A DNA stretch of 64,000 bases from Longimicrobiales bacterium (GCA_028279425.1 JANQNV010000295.1:1-64000); one strand, 5' to 3'. Positions 1 to 9,189 are shown, numbered from the stretch's first letter. Program-made: numbers and translations. Notes: generated from the sequence alone by a model not told the origin.

Positions 1-1
1 C

Positions 2-292
2 AAGGCGCTGTCGAAGGAGCCCCGCGGCGGCGGCAACACCTTCGGCTTTCTGCGCGACCGACCGGACATCGAGGTGGCGGCGCTCTCGGAGGAGCACGGC
101 ATCCTCGACGTCTCCGGCTCCGACTGGCGACCCCAGGTGGGAGACCGCGTACACGTGGTCCCGAATCACGTGTGCGTATCGGTGAACCTCCAGGACCGGC
201 TCCTCATCGATGGTGACGACGGGGTCGAGGCGTGGCCGCTCGAGGCCCGCGGTCGTCTCGGGGGCTCGCGCCCGGCTGGAGTCGCCGACTAG
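2..292 (+). CDS. D-threonine aldolase/D-serine deaminase-like protein, C-terminal part
   Basis: Only the last ~96 codons are inside the window; the start lies upstream. The visible part matches the C-terminal beta-barrel domain of PLP-dependent D-threonine aldolase/D-serine dehydratase-like enzymes: an EEHG segment, then VGDRVHVVPNHVC, in which the His and Cys of HVC are the metal-binding pair of the family, then a nucleotide-directed W-x-L-E-A-R-G-R ending. Such enzymes cleave or deaminate D-hydroxyamino acids in the cytoplasm. The stop at 290-292 is 8 bases before the next gene, so the two are probably co-transcribed. The exact substrate cannot be told from this fragment. Confidence 0.8.
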   Translation, partial: KALSKEPRGGGNTFGFLRDRPDIEVAALSEEHGILDVSGSDWRPQVGDRVHVVPNHVCVSVNLQDRLLIDGDDGVEAWPLEARGRLGGSRPAGVAD

Positions 293-300
293 CCGTGGGA

Positions 301-1302
301 ATGCATCGCCTCGGGCCCACACGAGCGGCCGAGATTCTCGACGCCATGACCGATGTGCGGGTGTTGGTCGTGGGCGACCTGATGCTCGACGAGTACGTGT
401 CGGGGGTGGTCGACCGGATTTCGCCCGAAGCCCCCGTGCCCGTCGTTCGGGTGGAGGCGGAGCGCTGGGCTGTCGGGGGCGCGGCCAACGTGGCGGCCAA
501 CGTCACCGCCCTCGGCGCCGCCTGTGATGTGGTGGGCGTGGTCGGTGACGATGCCGGGGGGCGCCGCCTCACCCATGCTCTCGAGGGCGCCGGGGTGCAG
601 GTGAGCGGCGTGGTGGTGGCTCCAGACCGGCCCACGACCGTGAAGACGCGTGTTCTGGCGCGCAGCCAGCAGGTGGTGCGGTTCGATCGCGAGACCGACC
701 ACGACGTCGATGGTGCCCTGGAGCGCGCCCTGGTCGAATCCATAAAGGGGTGCGCACGGGAAGCCGACGTGCTCTTGATGGAGGACTACAACAAGGGCGT
801 CCTCACCGCCCACGTGATCGGCGGGGCCCTCGCTGCCGCGAAACAACGCTCCATCCCCACGGTGGTCGACCCCAAACGCCTCCGCTTCTTCGAGTACCAG
901 GGAGCGACCGTCTTCAAGCCCAACGCGAAGGAGTTGGCCGACGCGCTCGGCGAGCACCTGGCCCCCGACGACCCGGAGTGGATGGAGACGACCCGGCGGC
1001 GCCTCGCGTGTGATACGCTGCTCCTCACCCTGGGGGAGCAGGGCATGGCCCTCGCCTCCGGGGGGGCACACTTCTTCCGTGTGCCGACGGTGGCCCGCGC
1101 CGTCTATGACGTGTCGGGGGCGGGCGATACCGTCGTCGCGGTGACGGCCGTCGCCCTCGCAGGTGGGGCCGACCCCGTCGAAGCGGCGATCCTCGCCAAC
1201 CACGCCGCGGCTCTCGGCGTCCAGAAGGCCGGGGTGGCGACGGTGTCGCCCCGCGAGATTCTCGAACAAACCCGTTCCTTTCAGCCCTCGCACGACTCAT
1301 GA
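301..1302 (+). CDS. rfaE1: D-glycero-beta-D-manno-heptose-7-phosphate kinase (RfaE1-type, PfkB family)
   Basis: PfkB-fold sugar kinase of about 333 residues, the size of the stand-alone kinase half of HldE. The N-terminal motif GDLMLDEYVSG followed by RISPEAPVPVV and GGAANVAANV is the heptose kinase signature; the GAGDT motif with the catalytic Asp sits near residue 274. It should phosphorylate heptose 7-phosphate at C1 for ADP-heptose, the inner-core LPS sugar. The start chosen is ATG 301; an in-frame ATG at 232 would overlap the preceding gene by 60 bases and adds sequence unlike the family. Its 3' end overlaps the RidA gene (ATGA). The partner nucleotidyltransferase is separate, at 41223. 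Confidence 0.9.
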   Translation: MHRLGPTRAAEILDAMTDVRVLVVGDLMLDEYVSGVVDRISPEAPVPVVRVEAERWAVGGAANVAANVTALGAACDVVGVVGDDAGGRRLTHALEGAGVQVSGVVVAPDRPTTVKTRVLARSQQVVRFDRETDHDVDGALERALVESIKGCAREADVLLMEDYNKGVLTAHVIGGALAAAKQRSIPTVVDPKRLRFFEYQGATVFKPNAKELADALGEHLAPDDPEWMETTRRRLACDTLLLTLGEQGMALASGGAHFFRVPTVARAVYDVSGAGDTVVAVTAVALAGGADPVEAAILANHAAALGVQKAGVATVSPREILEQTRSFQPSHDS

Positions 1303-1682
1303 CTCTCGAACGTATCCACACCGACGAAGCTCCCGCCGCCATCGGTCCCTACAGCCAGGCGATCGTCTCCGACGGCTGGGTGTTCTGCTCCGGCCAGATC
1401 CCGCTCGACGCCGCCACCATGGAGCTCGTCGACGGTGACGTCGCGGCGCAGACCGAAAAGGTGATGGAGAACCTGCGGGTCGTCCTCGCCGCTGCGGGGG
1501 CTTCGCTCGATACCGTGGTCAAGACGACGATCTTTCTGGCCGACATGGCCGACTTCGCCGCGGTGAACGAGGTGTACGGCCGTCACTTCGGCGACCACCG
1601 ACCCGCCCGCGCGACGGTGGCCGTGCGCGAGCTCCCGAAGAGCGTGGACGTCGAAATCGAGTGCATCGCGCGGGTCGGCTGA
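1299..1682 (+). CDS. ridA: RidA family reactive-intermediate deaminase
   Basis: A 127-residue protein, full family length. Family motifs are visible: the N-terminal APAAIGPYSQA, GQIPLD, and near the C-terminus the RATVAVRELPK stretch containing the conserved Arg that binds the substrate carboxylate, followed by VEIE. RidA proteins hydrolyse reactive enamine/imine intermediates made by PLP enzymes. The start ATG overlaps the kinase stop by 4 bases, so translation is probably coupled. Being in one run with a PLP-enzyme gene at the window start fits the role, though that link is an inference. Confidence 0.93.
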   Translation: MTLERIHTDEAPAAIGPYSQAIVSDGWVFCSGQIPLDAATMELVDGDVAAQTEKVMENLRVVLAAAGASLDTVVKTTIFLADMADFAAVNEVYGRHFGDHRPARATVAVRELPKSVDVEIECIARVG

Positions 1683-1812
1683 CACGGGGCGCCGGGGTGG
1701 GCTGAGATCTGCCTCCTCGCGCGCGCGAAGATTTGCTTGCGTTCCCATAACGCGCGGCCTACCGTCGCCGGACGATTCACGACTCCACGTAACGCAATCA
1801 GGTGACACGCCC

Positions 1813-4800
1813 ATGAGTAGTCGGTCCACCTTCCACGGGGCCGCCGTGCTGGCGCTCCTCGCTTTCGTCACCCTCCCACCGGCCGAGGCCGAGGCCCAGC
1901 TGGTCGACGAGGCCATGTACGACGCGCTCCGGTGGAACAACATCGGGCCCGCGCGCGGAGGGCGTGCGACCGGCGTCGCCGGCTCCGACGCACGTCCTTT
2001 CGAGTACTACTTCGGCGCGAGCGGGGGCGGACTCTGGAAGACCGAAGACGGGGGGCTGAACTGGTCGAATGTGACCGACGGCCACATCGGCAGTGGCTCG
2101 GTCAATGCGATCGGCGTCTGCGAGGCCGACCCGGACATCGTCTACATCGGGACGGGTGAGACCCAGATCCGCGGCAACATCATGCAGGGCGACGGGGCGT
2201 ATCGAAGCGACAACGCCGGCCGTACCTGGGACCACGTCGGTCTGACCGAAACGCAGAACATCAGCCGAATCCGGGTGCATCCCACCGACTGCAACACCGC
2301 GTGGGCGGCCACCTTCGGCAAGCACTCCGTCGACAACCCCGAGCGGGGCGTCTACAAGACGACCGATGGGGGGCAGAGCTGGGAGCAGGTGCTGTACCGC
2401 GACGAAAAGACCGGCGCGGTCGACATCTCGGTGCACCCGGGGAACCCCGACATCGTGTACGCCGCGATGTGGGAGGCCTGGCGGAAGTCGTGGGGCATGA
2501 GCTCGGGGGGACCGGGCTCGGGCCTCTTCCGCTCGCTCGACGGGGGTGAGACGTGGACCGAGATCTCGAGGAACCCCGGGCTGCCGCAGGAAGGGGTGAT
2601 CGGCAAGATCGGAGTGGCGGTGTCGCCCGTCGACTCCGACCGGGTCTATGCGATCGTCGAGCACGCCGAGGGCGGTGTGTTCGTCTCGGACGACGGCGGC
2701 GAGACGTGGGAGCACACGAACGACGAGCGTCGCCTGCGCCAGCGCGCCTTCTACTACACCCGGATCTACGCCGATCCGCAGGAGCGCGACGTCGCGTACG
2801 TCCTGAACACCGGGTTCTATCAGTCGCGCGACGGAGGCAAGACCTTTCCCCGTGCCTACCGCGTGCCCCACGGCGACAACCACGACCTGTGGATCGCGCC
2901 GTCGAACAACCAGCGCATGGCCAACTCCAACGACGGGGGCGGCAACGTCTCGGTCAACGGCGGCCAGACCTGGACCGATCAGGACTTTTCGACCGCCCAG
3001 TTCTACCGGGTGATCACGACCAACCACGAGCCCTACCACATCTGCGGCGCGCAGCAGGACAACTCCACGGCCTGCATCCCGTCCGGGGGGTGGAACCACC
3101 TCTCCAACGACGCCGGTGGGCCGAACTACCTGTACTCGGCCGGGGGGTGTGAGTCGGGCTACATCGCCCCGCACCCGGAGGACACCGACATCTTCTACGC
3201 CGGCTGCTACGGCGGAAGCCTGAGCCGCTACGACCATGGCACGGGTCTGAGCCGGTCGATCAACGTCTGGCCCGAGAACCCGATGGGACAGTCGGCCGAA
3301 GACCTGGTGGAGCGGGTGCAGTGGACCTTCCCGATCGTCTTCTCGCCGCACGACCCGAACCTGCTGTTCACGGGCACGCAGAAGGTGTGGAAGACCACGA
3401 ACGAGGGGCAGACCTGGGTGCAGATCAGCCCCGACATCACCCGGGCCGATCCGATGACGATCGGACCCTCGGGTGGTCCCGTCACCCTGGACCAGACGGG
3501 AGTGGAGACCTATGCCACCGTCTTCGCCATCGCGCCCTCACCGCACGATGCCGACGTGATCTGGGCCGGTTCGGACGACGGCTACGTGCACATCACGCGC
3601 AACGCGACCGCCGACCAGCCCAGCTGGACGAACGTGACGCCGCCCGATGCGCCCGACTTCGTGCGCATCAACACGATCGAGGCCTCGCCGCATACGCCCG
3701 GCAAGGCGTACGTCTCGGGGATTCGCTACCTGGTCGAAGACGACCGCGCCCCCTACGTGTGGATCACGGAGGACTACGGGCAGAACTGGACGAAGGCCGT
3801 GAACGGGATCGAGGCCGACCACTTCGTGCGCGCCGTGCGTGAAGATCCGGTCCGGCCCGAGATGCTCTACGCCGCGACCGAGGAGACCGTCTACATCTCG
3901 TGGAACGACGGCGGTGATTGGCAGCCGCTCACCCTCAACCTGCCCAACACGCAGTACTCCGACCTCGTGGTCGAGGACCACGACATCGTGGTGGGGACGC
4001 ACGGTCGCTCGTTCTGGGTGCTGAACGACATGCTCCCGCTGCGGCAGATCACCGCCGAGATGATGGATGCCGACGCGGTGTTGTTCGATCCGGTCGATCC
4101 GGTGCGTCGCTTCGACAACAGCGTTCAGCTCTTCTACTACCTGGCCGACGACGCCGAGAGCGTGCAGTTCGAGTTCATCGCTCCGAATGGGGAGGTCGTC
4201 CAGACCTTCGCGAGCCAGCCCCCGGGCGAGCAGGAGGAGGCACGGGGTGGAGGCGGGTTCGGGGGATTCCGTGGGGCGCGTCCGTCGACGCGCGCGGGGT
4301 CGAACCGGTTCAGCTGGAACATGCGCTACCCGGGCTACACCGACTTCGAGGGACGCATCTTCTGGGCCGCCGGAAACCAGGGGCCCGCGGCCGTGCCGGG
4401 CGTGTACACGGCGCGCATGACGGTCGACGGCGAGACGTACGAGCAGGACTTCGAGATCAAGATGAACCCGCGGGCCGTGGCCGAAGGCGTGACGATGGCC
4501 GACCTGCAGGCGCGGTTCGACTTCGCCATGCAAATCAACGCACGGGTCAGTGAAGCCAACGAGGCGGTGATCCGGATCCGCCGCATCAAGGAGCAGATCG
4601 AGGCCCGCCAGGCCGAGTCCGACAACGCCGAGCTGGCCGAGTTGGGCACGCAGGTCGACGGCAAGCTGGGCGCCGTGGAGGGTGAGATCTACCAGGTTCG
4701 CAATCAGTCGAACCAGGACCCGCTCAACTTCCCGATCAAGCTCAACAACAAGATCGCGGCGCTTCTCGGCGGGGTCGAAGGGGCCGAGTCACGGCCGACC

Positions 4801-4956
4801 GACCAGTCGTTCGACGTGTTCGAGAAGCTCAATGTGGAGCTGGATGCGCAGCTCGAGCTCCTCACGATCATCATCCAGCAGGATGTGCAGCAGCTGAACG
4901 AGTTGCTGCGGTCGCTGGGGTTGAATCCGATCGAGACCGAAAACTTGATTACCTGA
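1813..4956 (+). CDS. Exported BNR/Asp-box (sortilin/VPS10-like) beta-propeller protein
   Basis: 1047 residues with an N-terminal signal peptide (hydrophobic AVLALLAFVTLPPAEA, then AEAQ). The body carries repeated Asp-box motifs such as SxDGGxTW and TTDGGQSW roughly every 50-100 residues to about residue 720, typical of the BNR/VPS10-like propeller proteins called 'glycosyl hydrolase' in many genomes. The C-terminal third has a FlgD-like sheet region with a Gly/Arg-rich linker and a helical, Gln-rich end, possibly a coiled coil. No sialidase catalytic set was recognised, so hydrolase activity is unproven. It stands alone after a 130-base gap and is followed by the first long hairpin element. 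Confidence 0.85.
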   Translation: MSSRSTFHGAAVLALLAFVTLPPAEAEAQLVDEAMYDALRWNNIGPARGGRATGVAGSDARPFEYYFGASGGGLWKTEDGGLNWSNVTDGHIGSGSVNAIGVCEADPDIVYIGTGETQIRGNIMQGDGAYRSDNAGRTWDHVGLTETQNISRIRVHPTDCNTAWAATFGKHSVDNPERGVYKTTDGGQSWEQVLYRDEKTGAVDISVHPGNPDIVYAAMWEAWRKSWGMSSGGPGSGLFRSLDGGETWTEISRNPGLPQEGVIGKIGVAVSPVDSDRVYAIVEHAEGGVFVSDDGGETWEHTNDERRLRQRAFYYTRIYADPQERDVAYVLNTGFYQSRDGGKTFPRAYRVPHGDNHDLWIAPSNNQRMANSNDGGGNVSVNGGQTWTDQDFSTAQFYRVITTNHEPYHICGAQQDNSTACIPSGGWNHLSNDAGGPNYLYSAGGCESGYIAPHPEDTDIFYAGCYGGSLSRYDHGTGLSRSINVWPENPMGQSAEDLVERVQWTFPIVFSPHDPNLLFTGTQKVWKTTNEGQTWVQISPDITRADPMTIGPSGGPVTLDQTGVETYATVFAIAPSPHDADVIWAGSDDGYVHITRNATADQPSWTNVTPPDAPDFVRINTIEASPHTPGKAYVSGIRYLVEDDRAPYVWITEDYGQNWTKAVNGIEADHFVRAVREDPVRPEMLYAATEETVYISWNDGGDWQPLTLNLPNTQYSDLVVEDHDIVVGTHGRSFWVLNDMLPLRQITAEMMDADAVLFDPVDPVRRFDNSVQLFYYLADDAESVQFEFIAPNGEVVQTFASQPPGEQEEARGGGGFGGFRGARPSTRAGSNRFSWNMRYPGYTDFEGRIFWAAGNQGPAAVPGVYTARMTVDGETYEQDFEIKMNPRAVAEGVTMADLQARFDFAMQINARVSEANEAVIRIRRIKEQIEARQAESDNAELAELGTQVDGKLGAVEGEIYQVRNQSNQDPLNFPIKLNNKIAALLGGVEGAESRPTDQSFDVFEKLNVELDAQLELLTIIIQQDVQQLNELLRSLGLNPIETENLIT

Positions 4957-4980
4957 GGACACCCGCTTTTGGCGGGGATC

Positions 4981-5075
4981 GGCGGAAGGCCGGTACCCCT
5001 GCCGTGAGAGCCGCGCTTCGCTTCTGCGCCGGTGGCGCAGACCGTCTCTCACGGCAGGGGTTCCGGCCTTCCGCC
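4981..5075. repeat. Long hairpin element, copy 1 (30-base arms, 35-base core)
   Basis: Left arm 4981-5010 and right arm 5046-5075 are complementary at 29 of 30 positions (one mismatch near the middle). The 35-base core 5011-5045 begins CCGCGCTTCGCTTCTGCG, contains its own perfect 7-bp hairpin CTGCGCC/GGCGCAG, and ends GCAGACCGT. Copies with the same core but different arms occur at 7092-7186 and 31362-31555. It starts 24 bases after the BNR gene stop, so it may end that transcript, but it has no T-tract and is much longer than a usual terminator. Confidence 0.85.
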
Positions 5076-5123
5076 TTCCGTGCCGGCGGGGTCGGCTCAG
5101 GCTGGCCGGCACTGGGGGAAGGA

Positions 5124-5369
5124 GCCTCGCGTTGCTCGGCACGGTCTCCCTCGCTTCGCATCGGGGGTGGGGCGCGGCCTCGCGTTGCTCGGCGCGGCTT
5201 TCCTCGCTTCGCGTCGGGGCGCTTTCCTCGCTTCGCATCGGGGCGCTTTCCTCGCTTCGCGTCGGGGCGCTTTCTCGCTTCGCATCGGGGCGGGCCGTGG
5301 CCTCGCGGTGCTCGGCACGGCCTCCCTCGCTTCGCATCGGGGCCTGTGTGCTCGCTTCGCGTCGGGCGG
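5124..5369. repeat. Degenerate tandem array built on CTCGCTTCGCRTCGGG
   Basis: Seven copies of CTCGCTTCGC(A/G)TCGGG start at 5150, 5203, 5227, 5251, 5274, 5326 and 5351, at spacings of 53, 24, 24, 23, 52 and 25 bases. Three copies are preceded by a second block, CTCGCGTTGCTCGGC or near-identical, at about 5126, 5179 and 5301. The rest of 4957-5457 (about 500 bases without a gene) holds the hairpin upstream and the ribosome binding region of the next gene. All frames through it encode only low-complexity Arg/Ser/Ala repeats, so it is not taken as coding. A single partial copy lies next to hairpin copy 2 near 7210. Confidence 0.8.
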
Positions 5370-5457
5370 TGTGGATCCGATTGGCCTTCTGGACGTACTC
5401 GATGGGGCGTGACGGGTGGGTGGGGGTGGGGATCGTACAGGGAAAGGATGAACCGGT

Positions 5458-6879
5458 ATGTTGGGCGAGGTCTTGATGGGGGACAGTCAGCGGGTTGCGG
5501 GTCCGGACGAGAAGGGGTGGGAGCCGGCGTCGTGGCAGCGCTTCGATGCCGCGCAGCAGGCCACGTATCCGGACCTGGAGCAGCTCGGGCTCGCGCTGGA
5601 CGAGCTCGGAGAACTGCCGCCTCTGGTGACCTCGTGGGAAGTGCTCCAGCTGCGGAAGGAGATCGGCGAGGCGCAGCGGGGGGAGCGGTTTCTGCTGCAG
5701 GGGGGAGACTGTGCCGAGAGCTTCGCGGAGTGCACGGCGCCGGTGATCACCAACCGGCTCAAGGTCCTGCTGCAGATGAGCTTGATTCTGGTGCACGGGC
5801 TGCAGATGCCGGTGGTGAGGGTGGGGCGTTTCGCCGGGCAGTATGCCAAGCCGCGCTCCTCGGACACCGAGACGCGCGACGGGGTGACCCTGCCGAGCTA
5901 CCGGGGCGACATCGTCAACGCGCCGGAGTTCACCGCCGAGGCGCGCATGCCGGACCCGCAGCGTTTGATCCGGGCCTACAGCTGTTCGGCGCAGACCATG
6001 AACTTCACCCGCGCGCTGGTCGACGGCGGTTTTGCCGACCTGCACCACCCGGAGTACTGGGATCTGGGCTGGCTCGAGCACTCACCGTTGTCGGAGGAGT
6101 TTCATCGACTCGCGGAGAGCATCGGGCGCGCCGTGCGATTCATGGAGACCATCTCGGGCAAGCAGGCGGGAAGCCTGAGGCGCGTCGACTTCTTCACTTC
6201 GCACGAGGCCCTGCACCTGCACTACGAGCAGGCTCTCACCCGCCGTGTGCCGCGGCAGGACGGCTTCTTCAACCTTGCGACCCACTTCCCCTGGATCGGG
6301 ATGCGCACCGCGTCGGTCGGCAACGCGCATGTGGAGTACATGCGCGGCATTCGCAACCCGATCGGCCTCAAGGTGGGGCCCACCGCCGAGCCGCAGGACC
6401 TGCTCGACCTCATCGAGGTGCTGAACCCGCGGCGCGAGGAGGGCCGCTTGGTGCTGATCCATCGCATGGGTGCGGAGCGCATCGAGGACCGCCTGCCACC
6501 ACTGATTCGAGCGGTGCGCGATTCGGGAAGCCCCGTGTTGTGGATCTCCGACCCGATGCATGGCAACACGGAGTCGACCGCGGGCGGCATCAAGACCCGG
6601 CGCTTCCGCAACATCATGAAGGAGATGGAGCTCGCCTTCGAGGTGCACCGTGACAACGACTCCTTGCTCGGGGGCGTCCACCTCGAGTTGACCGGAGAGA
6701 ACGTCACGGAGTGCACAGGTGGCGCGCGGGACCTGTTGGACACCGACCTCGGGCGCGCCTACAAGTCGCGGGTCGATCCGCGACTCAACTACGAACAGGC
6801 CCTCGAGCTCGCCATGCTGATCGTGCGCAAGCACGGACAGGTGCGCGACGGAAGTCGAGCCGAGGGGACGCCGACATGA
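5458..6879 (+). CDS. 3-deoxy-7-phosphoheptulonate (DAHP) synthase, class II
   Basis: 473 residues, the usual length of plant-type (class II) DAHP synthases, which condense erythrose 4-phosphate with phosphoenolpyruvate as the first step of the shikimate pathway. Motifs: LLQGGDCAESF with the metal-binding Cys, VVRVGRFAGQYAKPRS, FTRALVDGGFADLHHPEYWD, and near the C-terminus ISDPMHGNT and GGVHLELTGENVTECTGG. ATG 5458 follows GGAAAGGA at a good distance; ATG 5476 is an alternative. No separate regulatory ACT domain is seen. The stop overlaps the next small gene (ATGA). Confidence 0.95.
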   Translation: MLGEVLMGDSQRVAGPDEKGWEPASWQRFDAAQQATYPDLEQLGLALDELGELPPLVTSWEVLQLRKEIGEAQRGERFLLQGGDCAESFAECTAPVITNRLKVLLQMSLILVHGLQMPVVRVGRFAGQYAKPRSSDTETRDGVTLPSYRGDIVNAPEFTAEARMPDPQRLIRAYSCSAQTMNFTRALVDGGFADLHHPEYWDLGWLEHSPLSEEFHRLAESIGRAVRFMETISGKQAGSLRRVDFFTSHEALHLHYEQALTRRVPRQDGFFNLATHFPWIGMRTASVGNAHVEYMRGIRNPIGLKVGPTAEPQDLLDLIEVLNPRREEGRLVLIHRMGAERIEDRLPPLIRAVRDSGSPVLWISDPMHGNTESTAGGIKTRRFRNIMKEMELAFEVHRDNDSLLGGVHLELTGENVTECTGGARDLLDTDLGRAYKSRVDPRLNYEQALELAMLIVRKHGQVRDGSRAEGTPT

Positions 6880-7088
6880 CCGACGAACCGTTGGAGGTTC
6901 AGGGTGAGGCCGCCGGTGAGAAGAGCTCGGGTGGCCGCGGGGGGCTCGGGCTCCTGCTCGGCGTCTTCGTGGGTGGGGTCATCTTCGACAGCGTCACCTT
7001 CTCGATCCTGCTCGGGATGATGGGGTTGATCATCGGGTCGCGGGCGAAGGGCGGGCGAGCGGAGGAGACGAAGGACTCGTCGGGGTGA
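6876..7088 (+). CDS. Small membrane protein of unknown function
   Basis: A 70-residue protein whose ATG overlaps the DAHP synthase stop, so it is almost certainly co-translated. After an acidic N-terminal tail and a Gly/Ser linker there is one or two hydrophobic segments (LGLLLGVFVGGVIFDSVTF and ILLGMMGLIIG), then a basic and charged tail. The Gly-rich helix resembles small glycine-zipper membrane proteins, but no family is recognised. A link to aromatic amino acid synthesis is suggested only by position. Confidence 0.65.
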   Translation: MTDEPLEVQGEAAGEKSSGGRGGLGLLLGVFVGGVIFDSVTFSILLGMMGLIIGSRAKGGRAEETKDSSG

Positions 7089-7091
7089 TTC

Positions 7092-7186
7092 GGCAGGAGG
7101 CCGGTACCCCCGCTGTGCGAGCCGCGCTTCGCTTCTGCCCCGGAGGCGCAGACCGTCTCCCACAGCGGGGGTACCGGCCTCCTGCC
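7092..7186. repeat. Long hairpin element, copy 2
   Basis: Arms 7092-7121 and 7157-7186 are complementary at 29 of 30 bases; the 35-base core 7122-7156 matches copy 1 at nearly all positions (CCGCGCTTCGCTTCTG at its start, GCGCAGACCGT at its end). The arms differ from copy 1 at several positions, yet remain self-complementary, showing compensating changes. It lies between a + strand gene ending at 7088 and a - strand gene ending at 7249, so it could act as a two-way terminator here. Confidence 0.85.
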
Positions 7187-7248
7187 TGCGGGCCGTCGGT
7201 CGTCGTTTCGCAGGCCACGGCCCGCTTCGCGTCGGCCCGGGGGGGCTC

Positions 7249-9189
7249 TCAGCCGCCCTCGAAGGTGCCGCGCAGGACGCCGCCGCGGGTCGACAGCAAC
7301 TCCCACGAGCCCGAGACCGCGTCCATCTCGTAGGTGCGGAAGCGGAACTCGACCTCGCGCTCCTCGCCAGGCTGAAGGTAGCCGAGCTCCACGCTGTTGC
7401 CTCCCCGGTCCAGCTCCACGCCGTCCTCCACGAAGCGCACCTGTCCGCCGGAGCCCCCCACCTGAACGCCTCCGTCGAACGACAGCACCAGGCGGTCGGG
7501 GCGCACGACCTTGATGAGGTCGGCTTGGCGGAGCGCCGTGGGGAGTCGGCCGTCGTTGCGCACGGTGAGGGTCAGGGCCCACTCGGTGTAGCCGTCTTCG
7601 GTGCGCACCTCGTGCAGGTCGGCTTCGCCTGCGCCCAGGTGGGGCAGGCTCTGGGCCATGTAGATGTTGAAGAGCGACTGGTTGCGGATCCAGCGCTCGA
7701 GCACCTCGGGCGGACCGTTCTGGCTGAAGAACTTCGGGTGCCATCCTCCGATCTCGACCTCGCCGTGCTCGGGGTGCGTGAACGGCTCCCAGTCCTTGAA
7801 GGGCATGGCGTAGTCACGCCCCGCCGCGACGCTGTCCGACCAGATGAGGCGGTCGAGGTCGTCGGCCTCTCCGTCGCCATTCACGTCGCCCACCCGACCT
7901 CCGTCCCAGAGTTCGTCGCCGTACCAGATGGCCCCGAGATAGAAGTAGCCGAAGTCGGGGCCGTGCCCGAAGAGCGGGCTCCCCGACGCTTCGGGGTTGT
8001 TGCGCGTCCGGTAGGTGTGGTAGACGTCGCCGGCCCAGGGGTAGTTGGTGATCGTCAGTCCCACGCTGTCGAAGTGCTCGTACAGCGCCAGATCCTCCGG
8101 ATACATCCGCTCTTCGGACTTGGAGGTCGAGGGCGGGCGGAGGTGCATGGGTACCCGGGTGTCCATCGAGTTGGCGACGCCGATGTTCGGGTGCTCGAGT
8201 ACGAAGAGCACGACGGAGCGCGTCTCGGGCTCCGACAGCGGGAAGGCGCCCGCGCCGGTCTGGGTCCACCCTCGGCCGGTGTGGTCGCGACCCGGCATGG
8301 GGCGCCAGTTCTCTGGGTAGTTGCGGTGCAGGTCCAGCCCCCCGACTCCGTCTTCGTCGGTGCGACCGTCGCCGTCGTCGTCGAGCCCTTCGCGGGCCAT
8401 CGACCACTGACCGTCTTCGCCGTCCGCGGCAAGCCGCATCAGGCGGCCGGTCGGGTCGCGCTCGTCGAGCACCCAGGCCCCGTCGTCGTCGCGCCAGCGC
8501 ATTTGCAGGATGATGCCGTCTCCATTCAGATCGTTGGCCGGATCTTCGTCGTAGAGTCCGTCGTCGTCGTTGTCGACCGGCCGAACGCTGGACCGATTCG
8601 TCTGCGCCGAATGCAGATACAGGTTCGAGCCGTCGGGGTTGTTCTGCGGGCGCGCGTAGATCGCGGCGCGATCGAGGAGCGCGGTGATCTCGGGGTCGTT
8701 GCCGTATCCCTCCAGCAGACGTTGGATCATCCAGAGAACCGCCTCCGACGACGTGACCTCGCCGGAGTGGCGTCCCCCCTCGAAGAAGGCCGCGGGCTTG
8801 TCGGTGGCCGGCCCGGTCTCGCGGTTGGTCAGGGTGACCTGGAGGATCGGGCGCCCCTCGAGGCTCGTCCCCACCTGGTAGAGCTCGACGAGGTCGGGAT
8901 ACTGGTCAGCCCAACGACGGAGCCACCCGTCCATCACGTCGACGGTGTGGTAGCGATCGAAGGTGAGGGTCGCTCCGATCTCGTACTCGACCTCGGGAAG
9001 CCGCACGCGCGGGAAGTGGCTGGGCCCGTGTCGACCCAACGATTCGAGCACGTAGATGTTCGGGTCGCGCTCGGCTTCGGCGGGCATCGTCGCCGGGGGG
9101 TGATCGGGCACGATGGTCTGGGCAGCGGTGGGCGCGGCCACGGCCAGCGAAAGCGCGGCGACGACGAACGAAAGAGCGATTCGAGGCAC
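7249..9189 (-). CDS. Exported M14-family zinc carboxypeptidase-like metallopeptidase
   Basis: 646 residues from GTG 9189, which has GGAGG just upstream; an upstream frame to 9264 adds no plausible signal. An N-terminal signal peptide (IALSFVVAALSLAVAAPTAAQ) predicts export. The M14 zinc motif is in GGRHSGEVTSSEA (HSGE), followed by the NPDGSN stretch, an insert rich in Asp-Gly-Asp that could bind calcium, and LDLHRNYPENW. A C-terminal Ig-like/beta domain completes it. M14 enzymes remove C-terminal residues or trim peptidoglycan peptides; the substrate here is not predictable. It is divergently placed to the TPR gene at 9306. Confidence 0.88.
   Translation of the reverse strand: MPRIALSFVVAALSLAVAAPTAAQTIVPDHPPATMPAEAERDPNIYVLESLGRHGPSHFPRVRLPEVEYEIGATLTFDRYHTVDVMDGWLRRWADQYPDLVELYQVGTSLEGRPILQVTLTNRETGPATDKPAAFFEGGRHSGEVTSSEAVLWMIQRLLEGYGNDPEITALLDRAAIYARPQNNPDGSNLYLHSAQTNRSSVRPVDNDDDGLYDEDPANDLNGDGIILQMRWRDDDGAWVLDERDPTGRLMRLAADGEDGQWSMAREGLDDDGDGRTDEDGVGGLDLHRNYPENWRPMPGRDHTGRGWTQTGAGAFPLSEPETRSVVLFVLEHPNIGVANSMDTRVPMHLRPPSTSKSEERMYPEDLALYEHFDSVGLTITNYPWAGDVYHTYRTRNNPEASGSPLFGHGPDFGYFYLGAIWYGDELWDGGRVGDVNGDGEADDLDRLIWSDSVAAGRDYAMPFKDWEPFTHPEHGEVEIGGWHPKFFSQNGPPEVLERWIRNQSLFNIYMAQSLPHLGAGEADLHEVRTEDGYTEWALTLTVRNDGRLPTALRQADLIKVVRPDRLVLSFDGGVQVGGSGGQVRFVEDGVELDRGGNSVELGYLQPGEEREVEFRFRTYEMDAVSGSWELLSTRGGVLRGTFEGG

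Noticed and set aside
1798-3351. Long antisense open frame (517 codons, -) across the BNR gene
   Set aside because: Shadow of GC-rich coding sequence: Val/Arg/Asp-rich, no family likeness, no ribosome site. The same applies to the - frames at 289-1293, 10690-12729 and 60327-62570, and the + frame at 7525-9204.
1813-4956. Sialidase or glycosyl hydrolase
   Set aside because: Only Asp-box repeats are visible; the catalytic Arg triad and Tyr/Glu pair of sialidases were not recognised.
5150-5369. Tandem array considered as a CRISPR array
   Set aside because: Spacers are too short (7-8 bases) and similar to each other, repeats are degenerate, and no cas gene is present.
4789-6081. 430-codon - strand frame with RSEES-type repeats across the tandem array
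   Set aside because: The repeats are the translated DNA array; the rest is antisense to the BNR and DAHP synthase genes.
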